A DNA stretch of 64,000 nt from Streptomyces bathyalis (lineage in GTDB: Bacteria; Actinomycetota; Actinomycetes; Streptomycetales; Streptomycetaceae), in NCBI RefSeq assembly GCF_015910445.1, contig NZ_CP048882.1:1550001-1614000 (forward strand), read 5' to 3'. Each line of letters starts with the position of its first letter. The stretch's first letter is position 1. Position numbers and translations under genes: made by a program. The notes under the pieces are model-generated. The model was given only the letters and a program-made list of their open reading frames with translations. It made no database searches and had not been told where the DNA came from. Positions 16,529 through 25,834 of the stretch are shown here, piece after piece.

Positions 16529-16979
16529 TTCGCTCTCCCCCTCTGGGTTTCATGGTGTCTCAGCGCACGTAACGCGTGAGAGGCCGGAGTTGTGCCCGAC
16601 CTGAGGCGGAGATTTTGCCTCACATCAAGGTCTGTTACTCAATCGACACCCAACCGCGCCCCTGAAGAGGTGATCGCGTCAGTTGCCGAGGAGGACCCTA
16701 AACGGTCCCCTGCTCGCGCTGCGCGCACGCACCCCGGGTACTGCCCACGATTCCCACCTGCGGAAACCTGGATTTTCCGGTAATTCTTCCCTTACGAGGT
16801 CACCCAGGGTGGGGACCAGGAGAATCGTGTGTGTGATCGATCACAGATACGGCCGGTGCGCGTCGCGGGACAAAATTCCGCAAATAGCGAACCTCCGGGG
16901 TTACCCTCCCGGCTCCGCCCCGGGTCGGCACAGGGCCGGAAGCCTGCCCGCCCGGCAGGAGTACCCCTCGGCCGACGTC
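16529..16979. other. Intergenic region with Crp-like palindrome
   Basis: 450 bp between the DUF4193 start and the cutS stop. It should hold the DUF4193 promoter (close to 16529-16650) and the end of the cutRS transcript. A small CCTGCC/GGCAGG hairpin lies at 16943-16959. The perfect palindrome at 16832-16845 is described separately. No coding sequence was recognised. Confidence 0.5.
16832..16845. promoter_or_regulatory. Perfect TGTGATCGATCACA palindrome
   Basis: TGTGATCGATCACA is a perfect 14-bp palindrome. Its core GTG-N6-CAC matches the half-site spacing described for Streptomyces Crp. It lies about 300 bp upstream of the DUF4193 start and 135 bp past the end of cutS, so the controlled promoter is unclear. 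Confidence 0.35.
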
Positions 16980-18260
16980 TCAGACAGGGAGTACGACGCG
17001 CAGCGCAAGACCGCCCTCCTCCCGCCGCTCCGCCGTCACCGTGCCGCCGTGCGCCCGCGCGACGGACCGCACGATCGACAGGCCGAGGCCCACGCCCTTG
17101 TCGCTGCCCGTGCGGTCGCTGCGCAGGCGCCTGAAGGGCTCGAAGAGGTTGTCGACCTCGTATGCCGGGACGGCCGGGCCCGTGTTCTCCACGAGCAGCA
17201 TCCCGTGCCCCGGCAGGGCCTCCGTGGCGACGGAGACCCAGCCGCCCTCCTGCTGGTTGTAGCGGACCGCGTTCTGCACGAGGTTCAGGGCGACGCGTTC
17301 GAGGAGTACGCCGTTGCCCTGCACGTACACGGGCTGGCGCACGCCTCGCACCTCCACGCCCTTGCTCTCCGCCTCGGCGCGCACCTGCTCGACGGCGTGC
17401 GCGGCGACCTCGGAGAGATCGACGGGCTTGCGGTCGACGATCTCGTTCTCGCTGCGCGCCAGCAGCAGCAGGCCCTCCACCAGCTGTTCGCTGCGCTCGT
17501 TGGTGGCCAGCAAGGTCTTGCCGAGCTGCTGGAGCTCCGGCGAGGCCTCGGGGTCGGAGAGCTGGACCTCCAGCAGCGTGCGGTTGATCGCGAGCGGGGT
17601 GCGCAACTCGTGGGAGGCGTTCGCGACGAAGCGCTGCTGTGCGGTGAAGGCGCGGTCGAGCCTGTCCAGCATGTCGTCGAAGGTGTCAGAGAGCTCCTTC
17701 AGCTCGTCGTCGGGACCCTCCAGCTCGATCCGCTTGTGCAGGTCGGAGCTGGCGACCTGGCGGGCGGTGCGGGTGATGCGGCCCAGCGGTGAGAGGACCC
17801 GCCCCGCCATCACGTAACCGAAGGCGAAGGCGGCCACCGCGAGGCCGAGCAGAGCCATCAGGGAACGCTGGAGCAGCTCGTCCAGGGCGACGGCGCGCTG
17901 CGCGTCGGTGCACTCGCCGAGCCGCTCCATGAACTGCTCGCTCGGCAGCGTGCCCGTCAAACCGGGGCAGCTGTCGGAGGTGAGCTGCGCGTTGGCGTTG
18001 AGGATGCGGAAGGGGAGCTTGCTGCCCTCGTGCAGGGCCTCGGCCGCGAGCAGGTATATCAGCGTGAGCAGCACCATTCCCGCGATGAGGAACATGCCGC
18101 CGTACAGCAGGGTCAGCCGTATCCGGATCGTCGGACGCAGCCACGGGTACGGACGCGAGGGCTCGCCCGGGTCCCATGTGGGCTTGGGCGGCGCGGAGGC
18201 AGGGCCCGGGGTCTGCCGCCGGTGCTCGGCCGGTTCCGAGGGCGTCGTCGAGGCGGCCAT
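16980..18260 (-). CDS. cutS: CutS sensor histidine kinase
   Basis: A 426-residue HisKA-type kinase. It has two transmembrane helices (about residues 47-72 and 133-155) flanking an extracytoplasmic loop of about 60 residues that contains exactly two cysteines (SDSCPGL and ECTDAQ), then HAMP (about 155-210), the H-box FVANASHELRTPL, the N-box LVQNAVRYN and GVGLGLSIV. The operon partner cutR starts upstream with a five-base gap. Streptomyces CutRS is known to affect antibiotic production and, in later work, secretion stress. The cysteine pair may sense the disulfide state outside the cell. The HisKA/HATPase order is complete. Confidence 0.9.
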   Translation of the reverse strand: MAASTTPSEPAEHRRQTPGPASAPPKPTWDPGEPSRPYPWLRPTIRIRLTLLYGGMFLIAGMVLLTLIYLLAAEALHEGSKLPFRILNANAQLTSDSCPGLTGTLPSEQFMERLGECTDAQRAVALDELLQRSLMALLGLAVAAFAFGYVMAGRVLSPLGRITRTARQVASSDLHKRIELEGPDDELKELSDTFDDMLDRLDRAFTAQQRFVANASHELRTPLAINRTLLEVQLSDPEASPELQQLGKTLLATNERSEQLVEGLLLLARSENEIVDRKPVDLSEVAAHAVEQVRAEAESKGVEVRGVRQPVYVQGNGVLLERVALNLVQNAVRYNQQEGGWVSVATEALPGHGMLLVENTGPAVPAYEVDNLFEPFRRLRSDRTGSDKGVGLGLSIVRSVARAHGGTVTAERREEGGLALRVVLPV

Positions 18261-18265
18261 CGCGA

Positions 18266-18919
18266 TCAGATCCTGTATCCGGCGCCGGGAACGGTGAGGA
18301 TCACCGGAGGCTCACCGAGCTTCCGGCGCAGGGTCATCACGGTGACCCGTACGACATTGGTGAAGGGATCGGTGTTCTCGTCCCACGCCTTCTCCAGCAG
18401 CTGTTCCGCGGAGACGACGGTGCCCTCGCCACGCATCAGCACCTCCAGGACGGCGAACTCCTTCGGGGCGAGCTGGATCTCCGAGCCGTTGCGGAACACC
18501 TCCCGGCGGTTCGGGTCGAGCCTGATGCCGGCACGCTCCAGGACGGGCGGCAGCGGGGAGGTGGCGCGGCGGCCCAGGGCCCGTACGCGCGCCACGAGTT
18601 CGGTGAAGGCGAACGGCTTGGGCAGATAGTCGTCCGCGCCGATCTCCAGGCCCTCGACACGGTCGCTCACGTCGCCGGAGGCTGTGAGCATCAACACCCG
18701 CGTGGGCAGGCCGAGATCGACGATGTTTCGGCACACGTCGTCGCCGTGGACGACGGGCAGGTCGCGGTCGAGGACGACGACGTCGTAGTCGTTGACGTCG
18801 ATGCGCTCCTGGGCCGCCGCTCCGTCGTAGACCACGTCGACGGCCATGGCTTCCCGGCGGAGCCCGGTCGCGACCGCATCGGCGAGCAGTTGCTCGTCCT
18901 CGACGACGAGTACCCGCAC
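18266..18919 (-). CDS. cutR: CutR response regulator
   Basis: A 217-residue OmpR-family regulator. The receiver domain (1-120) has VVEDEQ, phospho-acceptor DRDLP (D51) and KPF switch residues. The trans_reg_C winged helix (about 125-217) ends NVVRVTVMTLRRKLGEPP then GAGYRI. The GTG start is preceded by AGGAAGGAAGG, a strong ribosome site. It is expected to control genes of secretion or cell-envelope homeostasis. A pair of 11-bp-phased direct repeats upstream is a candidate autoregulatory site. Confidence 0.93.
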   Translation of the reverse strand: MRVLVVEDEQLLADAVATGLRREAMAVDVVYDGAAAQERIDVNDYDVVVLDRDLPVVHGDDVCRNIVDLGLPTRVLMLTASGDVSDRVEGLEIGADDYLPKPFAFTELVARVRALGRRATSPLPPVLERAGIRLDPNRREVFRNGSEIQLAPKEFAVLEVLMRGEGTVVSAEQLLEKAWDENTDPFTNVVRVTVMTLRRKLGEPPVILTVPGAGYRI

Positions 18920-19257
18920 GGCACCTTCCTTCCTGGTACTGAACCTGCCCGCAGATGTGCCGTGGGCAGGTTGGCGTGATGCTGCAATCCTGCCCCGTAC
19001 CTCGGTAAATCGGCGGTAAGAGCCGCTTCGCGGACGGCCCGCGAGATTTTTCCGGGCTTGAGGTTTCTCTGAGGTTGCAAGAGGGGAGGACGAGGGGCAC
19101 ACCCCGCGATCACGCCCTGTAGGCGGCTAGCCACCACGACCGGAGATCCGGACGCTCCGGCTGCCGACCGTCCAGCCAGGGAGCACGTCGTGATCATGAT
19201 CGACAGAACCCTCGGCACACATCCCCGTGCCACTGACCCATGACGAGGGGGCGCACC
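18920..19257. other. cutR upstream region
   Basis: 338 bp between the divergent cutR gene and the small gene at 19258. It must hold both promoters. Two 11-bp-phased repeat pairs lie at 19003-19019 and 19059-19076 (listed separately). The stretch 19090-19240 shows no recognised element. Confidence 0.5.
19003..19076. promoter_or_regulatory. Two 11-bp-phased direct-repeat pairs upstream of cutR
   Basis: CGGTAA occurs at 19003-19008 and 19014-19019, and TGAGGTT at 19059-19065 and 19070-19076. Both pairs have an exact 11-bp period. OmpR/PhoB-type regulators dimerise head-to-tail on such repeats, so CutR itself is the natural candidate. They lie 84-157 bp upstream of the cutR start. Confidence 0.45.
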
Positions 19258-19431
19258 ATGGACGCGTTCACTGCCGGACTCCTGCAGCGTATACAGAACA
19301 CCGAGACCGACCTCAGCCGCGCTCGTGAGTCGGGCGACGACTTCCTCGTGGACGTCGAGCAGTCGGAGCTGGAAGACCTCCACCGCATCGCCGCCGAGCA
19401 CGGTGTGCAGATCGGCGCCAGCACGGTCTGA
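19258..19431 (+). CDS. Small acidic conserved Streptomyces protein
   Basis: A 57-residue helical acidic protein (MDAFTAGLLQRIQNTETDLS and onward). It has a strong ribosome site GAGGGGG seven bases upstream of the ATG. It is predicted to form a helical hairpin with hydrophobic faces (LLQRI, FLVDVEQSELEDLHRI). It lies divergently next to cutR and is followed by a bidirectional hairpin. Function unknown. The consistent position beside cutRS suggests a linked role. The upstream 18-nt extension lacks a ribosome site. Confidence 0.7.
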   Translation: MDAFTAGLLQRIQNTETDLSRARESGDDFLVDVEQSELEDLHRIAAEHGVQIGASTV

Positions 19432-19488
19432 GCGCCCCGGGCCGCGCGGAGAGCCGCCGGCCGGATCCGAATCGCCTGTGAACTGATA

Positions 19489-19520
19489 TGAGCCCCGGGA
19501 GCCCCCCGCCCCGGGGCTCA
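19489..19520. terminator. Bidirectional hairpin
   Basis: TGAGCCCCGGG (19489-19499) pairs perfectly with CCCGGGGCTCA (19510-19520). It lies between the convergent small gene and the inositol phosphatase gene and can serve both. Confidence 0.75.
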
Positions 19521-19564
19521 CTCATGTGCCCGCCGCCCCCGCGCCCTGCTGCGAGGCAGGGCGT

Positions 19565-20374
19565 TCAGTCGTGCCAGGCGCCGAGGCGGTCGAGCAGGGG
19601 CTGGAGGATCTCGAAGACGCCGGGGGAAGCGGCGACGGCCAGTTCGCCGTCCGGCGGAAGACCCGGACGCCCTCCCGTGCGGGCTCCGGCCTCCCGTGCG
19701 ATGAGGTCGCCCGCGGCCAGGTCCCAGGCGTGCAGGCCGCGCTCGTAGAAGGCGTCGAGCCGCCCGGCCGCGACGTCGCACAGGTCGACCGCGGCGGAGC
19801 CGGAGCGGCGGATGTCGCGTACGCGCGGGATCAGCTGCCGCACCAGATCGGCCTGTGCCGCACGCCGTTCGGCGACGTAGTTGAAGCCGGTGGCGACGAG
19901 CGCCTGGTCGAGCGGGGGCGCGGGACGGCAGCGGATGGGCTGGGCGTTGCGGAAGGCGCCGTGGCCGAGCGCCCCGCGGAAGGTCTCGCGGCGCGGGGGC
20001 GACTCGACGACGCCGATGACCGTCTCCCCTTCGAACTCCGCGGCGATGGAGACCGCCCAGCCGGGCAGCCCGTACAGGTAGTTCACGGTGCCGTCGAGGG
20101 GGTCGACGATCCAGCGGACACCGCTCGTGCCCTGCGAGGACGCGCCCTCCTCGCCCAGGAACCCGTCGTCGGGGCGGCGTTCGGAGAGATACCCGGTGAT
20201 CAGCTTCTCGGAGGCCAGGTCCATCTCCGTGACGACGTCGACGGAGCTGGACTTGGTCGCGGAGACCTCGAGGTCCGCGGGGCGTCCGTCGTGGAGGAGA
20301 GCACCCGCGCGGTGCGCGGCCTCCAGGGCGAGTTCGAGGAGTTCGGCCTTGAGCTGGTCGACCTGGGCGCTCAC
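19565..20374 (-). CDS. Inositol monophosphatase family (SuhB-like)
   Basis: A 269-residue Mg-dependent phosphatase. It has GEEGASS (about 74-80), the metal-binding IVDPLDGTVNYLYG (about 88-101) and the C-terminal HAWDLAAGDLIAREAGA (about 215-231), all characteristic of the family. Substrates may be inositol-1-phosphate, histidinol phosphate or a related sugar phosphate. The enzyme is cytosolic. It starts at a GTG and lies downstream of the ferrochelatase gene with a 75-bp gap. Confidence 0.9.
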   Translation of the reverse strand: MSAQVDQLKAELLELALEAAHRAGALLHDGRPADLEVSATKSSSVDVVTEMDLASEKLITGYLSERRPDDGFLGEEGASSQGTSGVRWIVDPLDGTVNYLYGLPGWAVSIAAEFEGETVIGVVESPPRRETFRGALGHGAFRNAQPIRCRPAPPLDQALVATGFNYVAERRAAQADLVRQLIPRVRDIRRSGSAAVDLCDVAAGRLDAFYERGLHAWDLAAGDLIAREAGARTGGRPGLPPDGELAVAASPGVFEILQPLLDRLGAWHD

Positions 20375-20449
20375 GTTTCTCCTTGCCTCGGGCTCTCGTC
20401 TGCTTCGTCGCGTGTCCCCACCAGTGCTTCTGCTCGCGACGCGCGGCCC

Positions 20450-21613
20450 CTACGCGTAAGGACTGTCCGCGCCCGCCGCGGCGGGCTTCTCCGTCCTGCC
20501 CGGGCAGCAGCCGACGGGGCACACGTCGTGACTGGGTCCCAGACTGCCGACGGCGCACCGTTCGGGCCGCGCGCCACGCTCGGTGGCTGCTCGCTCCAGG
20601 ACCAGTTCCCTCACAGCCGCCGTGAAACGGGGATCCGCTCCGACGGTCGCGGAACGTGCCACGGGCAGCCCGAGCGAGCCGGCCTTGGCGGTCGCCTCGG
20701 TGTCGAGGTCGTAGAGGACCTCCATGTGGTCGGAGACGAAGCCGATCGGCACCATCACGGCGGCGGGCGCGCCCTCCGCTTGCAGGGTCTCCAGGTGGTC
20801 GCAGATGTCCGGCTCCAGCCACGGCACCTGGGGCGGGCCGCTGCGCGACTGGTACACCAGCTGCCACGGCCGCTCGGTGCCGCTCCGCTCCGCGACGGCC
20901 CCGGCGACGAGCCGGGCGACCTCCAGGTGCTGCGCGACGTACGCACCTCCAGGGCCGTGGTCCGCGGGCGGCCCGGAGGAGTCGGCGGCGGAGGTCGGAA
21001 TGGAGTGCGTGGTGAAGGCGAGATGCGCGCCCTCGCGCACGTGGGCGGGGAGCGTGTCCAGCGCGGCGAGCACGCCCTCGGCCATGGGCCCGACGAATCC
21101 CGGGTGGTTGAAGAAGTGCCGCAGCTTGTCGACGCGCGGCGGCTCGAAGCCCTCCCCTTCGAGGGCGGCCAGCGCCTCGGCGAGGTTCTCCCGGTACTGG
21201 CGGCAGCCCGAGTACGAGGCGTAGGCGCTGGTGGCGAACGTCAGCACCCGGCGGCGCCCGTCACGCGTCATCTCGCGCAGCGTGTCGGTCAGATACGGCG
21301 CCCAGTTGCGGTTGCCCCAGTAGACGGGGAGGTCCACCCCTTGTTCGGCGAAGTCCTTGCGGAGGGCGTCCAGCAGCACCCGGCACTGTGCGTTGATGGG
21401 GCTCACGCCGCCGAAGAGGAAGTAGTGCTCGCCGACCTCGGCGAGGCGTTCGCGCGGGATGCCGCGCCCCCTCGTGACGTTCTCCAGGAACGGAACGACG
21501 TCGTCGGGCCCTTCGGGACCCCCGAACGACAGCAGCAGCAGAGCGTCGTAGGGGCGGGCATCGGTGGGGGCGGCAGAACCGGCGGGGTCACCGGCATCGA
21601 GCGCATCGGACAT
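20450..21613 (-). CDS. hemH: Ferrochelatase (coproporphyrin ferrochelatase type)
   Basis: A 387-residue enzyme inserting iron into porphyrin. [15 protein letters not shown] and the catalytic-His segment [12 protein letters not shown] are visible, along with [19 protein letters not shown] (catalytic Glu loop). In actinobacteria the protein acts on coproporphyrin III. The C-terminal Cys cluster CPVGCCPG with an earlier CAVG matches the [2Fe-2S] site known in this group. The start MSDALDAGD is at 21613. It diverges from the lactone oxidase gene. Confidence 0.93.
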   Translation of the reverse strand: MSDALDAGDPAGSAAPTDARPYDALLLLSFGGPEGPDDVVPFLENVTRGRGIPRERLAEVGEHYFLFGGVSPINAQCRVLLDALRKDFAEQGVDLPVYWGNRNWAPYLTDTLREMTRDGRRRVLTFATSAYASYSGCRQYRENLAEALAALEGEGFEPPRVDKLRHFFNHPGFVGPMAEGVLAALDTLPAHVREGAHLAFTTHSIPTSAADSSGPPADHGPGGAYVAQHLEVARLVAGAVAERSGTERPWQLVYQSRSGPPQVPWLEPDICDHLETLQAEGAPAAVMVPIGFVSDHMEVLYDLDTEATAKAGSLGLPVARSATVGADPRFTAAVRELVLERAATERGARPERCAVGSLGPSHDVCPVGCCPGRTEKPAAAGADSPYA

Positions 21614-21774
21614 GTCCCGATCCTGCCATCCGCGGAGTGCGCGTGGTCGGCCCGGCTCCCTCGCTCCGGTCGCGGTGGTGCGCGGCGGCCCGCGGGCGGC
21701 CGGGTGGACCCCGACGGAGCGGGCGCCGGGCCGTGAGTATGATCCGATGTCACTGCGAGAGGGGGCACGGCTTG

Positions 21775-23133
21775 ATGAGCGCGCAGCCGATGAGCAGCGG
21801 CCGGGGCGGCCGTCAGGCACGCAAGGACCTGGGCACTCGCACGACGTGGCGCAACTGGGCGGGGAACGTCGCCATGGCTCCCGCCCGCACCGTCTCCCCC
21901 TCGACCACCGACGCGCTGTCGGAGGCCGTGCGCCGCGCCGCCGAGGACGGCCTGCGGGTCAAGGCCGTCGGTACGGGGCACTCCTTCACCGCCGCCGCCG
22001 TCACCGACGGGATGCTGATCCGGCCCGAACACCTCGTCGGCATCCGCGGGTTGGACCGTGACGCCGGCACCGTGACGGTGGCAGCCGGGACCAGCCTGAG
22101 GCACCTCAACGAGACGCTGGCCGCCGCCGGACTGTCGCTCACCAACATGGGCGACATCATGGAGCAGACGGTCTCGGGCGCCGTCAGCACCGGGACCCAC
22201 GGCACCGGCCGCGCCTCGGCCTCGCTGGCGGCGCAGGTCACCGGACTGGAGCTGGTGTGCGCCGACGGCTCCGTGCTGCGGTGTTCGGAGCAGGAGAACG
22301 CGGAGGTCTTCGCCGCGGCCCGGCTCGGGCTCGGTGCGCTCGGCGTGATCAGTGAGCTGACATTCTCCGTCGAACCGGAGTTCCTGCTCACCGCGCGCGA
22401 GGAGCCGATGGCCTTCGAGGCGGTGACGAGGGATTTCGATCAACTCGTCGCCGAGAACGAGCACTTCGAGTTCTACTGGTTCCCGCACACCGACAGCTGC
22501 AACACCAAGCGCAACAACCGCAGCGAGGGTCCGGCGCAGCCGCTGCCCCGCCTGCGCGGATGGATAGACGACGAGTTGCTCTCCAACGGCGTCTTCCAGG
22601 GCGTCTGTTCGCTGGGAGCCGCGGCCCCGGCGGTCGTTCCCCCGATCGCGCGCATCTCCAGCAGGGCACTCTCGGCGCGTACGTACACCGACATCCCGTA
22701 CCGGGTCTTCACCAGCCCACGGCGTGTGCGCTTCATCGAGATGGAGTACGCCCTGCCGCGCGAGGCCCTTGTGCCGGCCCTGTGGGAGCTGAAGCAGCTC
22801 GTCGAGCGTTCGCGCCTCCAGATCAGCTTCCCCGTCGAGGTGCGCACGGCACCGGCGGACGGGATCCCGCTCTCGACGGCGCAGGGGCGTGAGACGGGGT
22901 ACATCGCCGTACACATGTACCGGGGTTCACCTCACGAGGCGTATTTCACGGAGGCCGAGCGGATCATGACGGCCCACGGAGGGCGTCCGCACTGGGGCAA
23001 GCTGCACTCGCGTGACGCCGCGTATCTCGCGTCGTCATATCCGCGCTTCGAGGAATTCACCCGCGTCCGCGACAGACTCGACCCCGATCGCGTCTTCGGC
23101 AACGACTATCTGCGGCGCGTACTCGGCGAGTGA
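21775..23133 (+). CDS. D-arabinono-1,4-lactone oxidase family FAD protein
   Basis: A 452-residue PCMH/VAO-type flavoprotein. The N-terminal FAD domain has [15 protein letters not shown] and [12 protein letters not shown]. The C-terminal ALO domain ends with the family motif PHWGKLH (HWGK, about residues 414-417) and [11 protein letters not shown]. It oxidises a sugar lactone with oxygen. The natural substrate is not clear. The ATG at 21775 has GAGAGGGGG upstream. It diverges from hemH over 160 bp. Confidence 0.88.
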   Translation: MSAQPMSSGRGGRQARKDLGTRTTWRNWAGNVAMAPARTVSPSTTDALSEAVRRAAEDGLRVKAVGTGHSFTAAAVTDGMLIRPEHLVGIRGLDRDAGTVTVAAGTSLRHLNETLAAAGLSLTNMGDIMEQTVSGAVSTGTHGTGRASASLAAQVTGLELVCADGSVLRCSEQENAEVFAAARLGLGALGVISELTFSVEPEFLLTAREEPMAFEAVTRDFDQLVAENEHFEFYWFPHTDSCNTKRNNRSEGPAQPLPRLRGWIDDELLSNGVFQGVCSLGAAAPAVVPPIARISSRALSARTYTDIPYRVFTSPRRVRFIEMEYALPREALVPALWELKQLVERSRLQISFPVEVRTAPADGIPLSTAQGRETGYIAVHMYRGSPHEAYFTEAERIMTAHGGRPHWGKLHSRDAAYLASSYPRFEEFTRVRDRLDPDRVFGNDYLRRVLGE

Positions 23134-23804
23134 CGCCGCCCGCCACGTGGGAAATCCGCCGGAGATCCGTGCGGCCCGGCATCTGACCAGCGACGACCGA
23201 ACGTCAACCGCCGCCGGGCGAGGGGAACATGACGGGCCCGCGCAGCGGGGGGAGCACGATCCGGCCCCGTTCGCCCGTGCTCTGCCTCCGTCCGCCCCCG
23301 GCGCACCCCCGTTCACAGGAAGGCTCGCCGATGCGTCCGAAGTCGTCGCCGGTCCGGGGGACTTGCTGTTCTGACCTGTCAATATGCGGCGCTGAGCGAT
23401 TCGTTCATAACGCGCGTCCAAGTGGGCAATATCCGAAGTGAATGACTCCGTTCCGGGCGGTTCTGTGACCCTTGCCACCTGCGGAGGCCCTTTCTAGGCT
23501 TGTCCGGACCATCAAATCCCCTTCCCCGCGAGCAATTTGAACGGCGCGCCGGTCCACCCCCGTGGCCCTAATGGAGTAGTGTGACGAGCCCTGGCCTCGG
23601 CTCAGACCCGGCTCAGGCAGCACAGGTGACGAGGACGGTCACTATGCGTTGCGAAGTGATAACCGTGCCGCAGGCGGCTCCGGGAAGGTCCCGGTCGTCG
23701 GACAGGTCGGCAAGGTTGTGGCAGGCCGCACACGGGCAGGCCACATTCGTCCAGCGGGAGCAGCGACGCACGTGATGTCGGCAGGCACCACCCGGGAGGT
23801 TCAC
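23134..23804. other. Upstream region of sepH
   Basis: 670 bp between the lactone oxidase gene and sepH. It is largely unassigned and should hold the sepH promoter. The only protein-like element seen is a 43-codon reading frame at 23644-23775 (separate entry). No RNA, repeat or terminator with convincing pairing was noted. Confidence 0.5.
23644..23775 (+). CDS. Possible 43-residue leader peptide gene upstream of sepH
   Basis: ATG at 23644 with a GAGGACGG ribosome-like element. The peptide is basic and Gln-rich (MRCEVITVPQAAPGRSRSSD and onward). Its stop TGA overlaps an ATG (TGATG) that is in frame with sepH and would add ten residues to SepH. It could be a translated leader or a chance frame. 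No homologue is known to me. Confidence 0.25.
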   Translation: MRCEVITVPQAAPGRSRSSDRSARLWQAAHGQATFVQREQRRT

Positions 23805-24869
23805 ATGCCCGAACTGCGTGTCGTGGCCGTCAGCAACGACGGCACACGTCTGGTGCTCAAAGCTGCCGACAGCACGGAATACACCCTTCCGATTGACGAG
23901 CGGCTGCGGGCCGCCGTACGCAACGACCGCGCACGCCTCGGCCAGATCGAGATCGAGGTCGAGAGCCACCTGCGCCCCCGCGACATCCAGGCGCGTATAC
24001 GGGCCGGTGCCTCCGCCGAGGAGGTCGCACAGCTCGCGGGGATCCCCGTCGACCGCGTACGCCGCTTCGAGGGCCCCGTGCTCGCGGAGCGTGCGTTCAT
24101 GGCGGAGCGCGCACGCAAGACGCCGGTGCGCCGCCCCGGGGAGAACGCCGGTCCTCAGCTCGGCGAGGCCGTTGCCGAGCGGCTGCTGCTGCGCGGCGCC
24201 GACAAGGACGCGGTGCACTGGGATTCCTGGAGACGGGACGACGGCACCTGGGAAGTGCTGCTCGCCTACCGGGTCGCCGGCCAGGCGCACTCCGCGACGT
24301 GGACGTACGATCCGCCGCGGCGGCTCGTGCAGGCCGTCGACGACGAGGCGCGCTCGCTCATCGGCGAGACCGACGACACGCCGGAGCCCAGCACCCCCTT
24401 CGTGCCGCGGATCGCGAGGCTCCCCAGGGAGCGGAGCGACAAGAGCGACCGCGGGGATCTGGACCCCACCGCATTCTCCGGCGACGGAGACGCGGACGGC
24501 GAACCGGACTCTCTGACAAGCCTGTTGGAGGCCGTGCCCAACTTCCGTGGCGACCTCGTCGTGCCGGAGCAGCAGAGCGCGCCGGCGTCGGCAACTCACG
24601 CCTCGTCCACCTCGGAGACGGAGAACACCTCCGACGACGACCGGGAGACCGAGGAAGAGGAGGAGCCCATCGAGCCTCCGGCCACGGCCGCGGGTGCCGG
24701 TTCGGCGTACGCGGACGTGCTGATGCCCCGTTCGGTCAGCGCCCACCGTGACCGGCTGAAGGGCAACACCGACCGGCAGGCCGAGGCGGACGGTGTGCGT
24801 CCCGGTCGCCGTGCCGCGGTGCCCAGTTGGGACGAGATCGTCTTCGGCACCCGCCGCAAGAAGGACTGA
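23805..24869 (+). CDS. sepH: SepH, actinobacterial cell-division regulator
   Basis: A 354-residue protein. The N-terminal domain (DUF3071, about 1-170) has LRVVAVSNDGTRLVLKAADS and a helix-turn-helix-like RARIRAGASAEEVAQLAG region. A Ser/Glu-rich disordered linker with an acidic run EEEEEP follows, then a short conserved C-terminus (VPSWDEIVFGTRRKKD). In Streptomyces and mycobacteria SepH binds FtsZ and stimulates its assembly for sporulation septation. The start with GGGAGGT five bases upstream is chosen. An in-frame ATG at 23775 is an alternative. Confidence 0.92.
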   Translation: MPELRVVAVSNDGTRLVLKAADSTEYTLPIDERLRAAVRNDRARLGQIEIEVESHLRPRDIQARIRAGASAEEVAQLAGIPVDRVRRFEGPVLAERAFMAERARKTPVRRPGENAGPQLGEAVAERLLLRGADKDAVHWDSWRRDDGTWEVLLAYRVAGQAHSATWTYDPPRRLVQAVDDEARSLIGETDDTPEPSTPFVPRIARLPRERSDKSDRGDLDPTAFSGDGDADGEPDSLTSLLEAVPNFRGDLVVPEQQSAPASATHASSTSETENTSDDDRETEEEEEPIEPPATAAGAGSAYADVLMPRSVSAHRDRLKGNTDRQAEADGVRPGRRAAVPSWDEIVFGTRRKKD

Positions 24870-24991
24870 ACGCGCACGCCCTACCGGAGCGCCCGGTGAT
24901 CAACGGCCGCATGAGGCGGCTGCCGGGTGCTCCGGTCGGGGTGTCGTGTCTGCCGTTCAGCGGTTCCGCCGGCCGCGAACTCGGCAGCGCC

Positions 24992-25834
24992 TCAGCCCGG
25001 TTCGGGCCCCTTGGCGACCGGCCGGGTCGTGTCCCCGGACCACTCGCTCCAGGAACCCGGGTACAGGGCCGCGTCGATTCCGGCCTCGGCCAGCGCGAGG
25101 ATCTCGTGCGCGGCCGAGACTCCCGAGCCGCAGTACACGCCGACCTCGGTCCCCTCAGTGACGCCCAACTGGCGGAAGCGGGCCCGCAGTTCCCCGGACC
25201 CGCGCAGCAGCGGGGCTTCCTTCTCCCCGGGGTCCGTCACGTTCTGCGACGTCGGGGCGGACACGGCACCCGGGATGTGACCGCCGACCGGGTCGATCGG
25301 CTCCACCTCGCCCCGGTACCGCTCGGCGGCCCGGGCATCCAGGAGCACACCGCGCCGCGCCAGCGCCGCCGCGCCCTCGGCGTCCAGCACGGGCAGCGCT
25401 CCCGGACGTGGCGTGAAGTCGCCCGGTTCCGGCTTCACTTCGCCCGCCTCCAGGGGCCCGTCCCACGCGGCCAGGCCACCGTCCAGCACCCGTACGTCCC
25501 CGTGGCCCGCCCAGCGCAGCAGCCACCACGCACGGGCCGCGGCCCAGCCCGTACCCCCGTCGTAGACGACGACGGGACGCGAGCCGGAGACTCCCGCCCG
25601 CCGCATGGCCGCCCCGAAGACCTCCGGGTCCGGCAGCGGGTGGCGGCCGGAATCGCCCGGCGGCGCTGCCAGTTCGGAGTCCAGGTCGACGTAGACGGCT
25701 CCGGGCAGATGGCCGGCCTCGTAGTCCGGCCTGCCGTTCGGTCCGCCGAGCTGCCAGCGGACGTCGAGGAGCACGGGGGGCTCGTCGCGGGAGAGTTCGC
25801 CCGCGAGAGCTGATGCGGAAGTGATGGCTGTCAT
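24992..25834 (-). CDS. Thiosulfate/3-mercaptopyruvate sulfurtransferase (two rhodanese domains)
   Basis: A 280-residue protein with two tandem rhodanese domains (about 5-125 and 150-275). The second carries the active-site loop YCGSGVSAAH. The first has no catalytic Cys, as is normal. It transfers sulfane sulfur to cyanide or thiols. The start is MTAITSASALAG. Longer upstream readings lie in the divergent promoter gap. It diverges from the VOC gene and converges with sepH. Confidence 0.88.
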   Translation of the reverse strand: MTAITSASALAGELSRDEPPVLLDVRWQLGGPNGRPDYEAGHLPGAVYVDLDSELAAPPGDSGRHPLPDPEVFGAAMRRAGVSGSRPVVVYDGGTGWAAARAWWLLRWAGHGDVRVLDGGLAAWDGPLEAGEVKPEPGDFTPRPGALPVLDAEGAAALARRGVLLDARAAERYRGEVEPIDPVGGHIPGAVSAPTSQNVTDPGEKEAPLLRGSGELRARFRQLGVTEGTEVGVYCGSGVSAAHEILALAEAGIDAALYPGSWSEWSGDTTRPVAKGPEPG

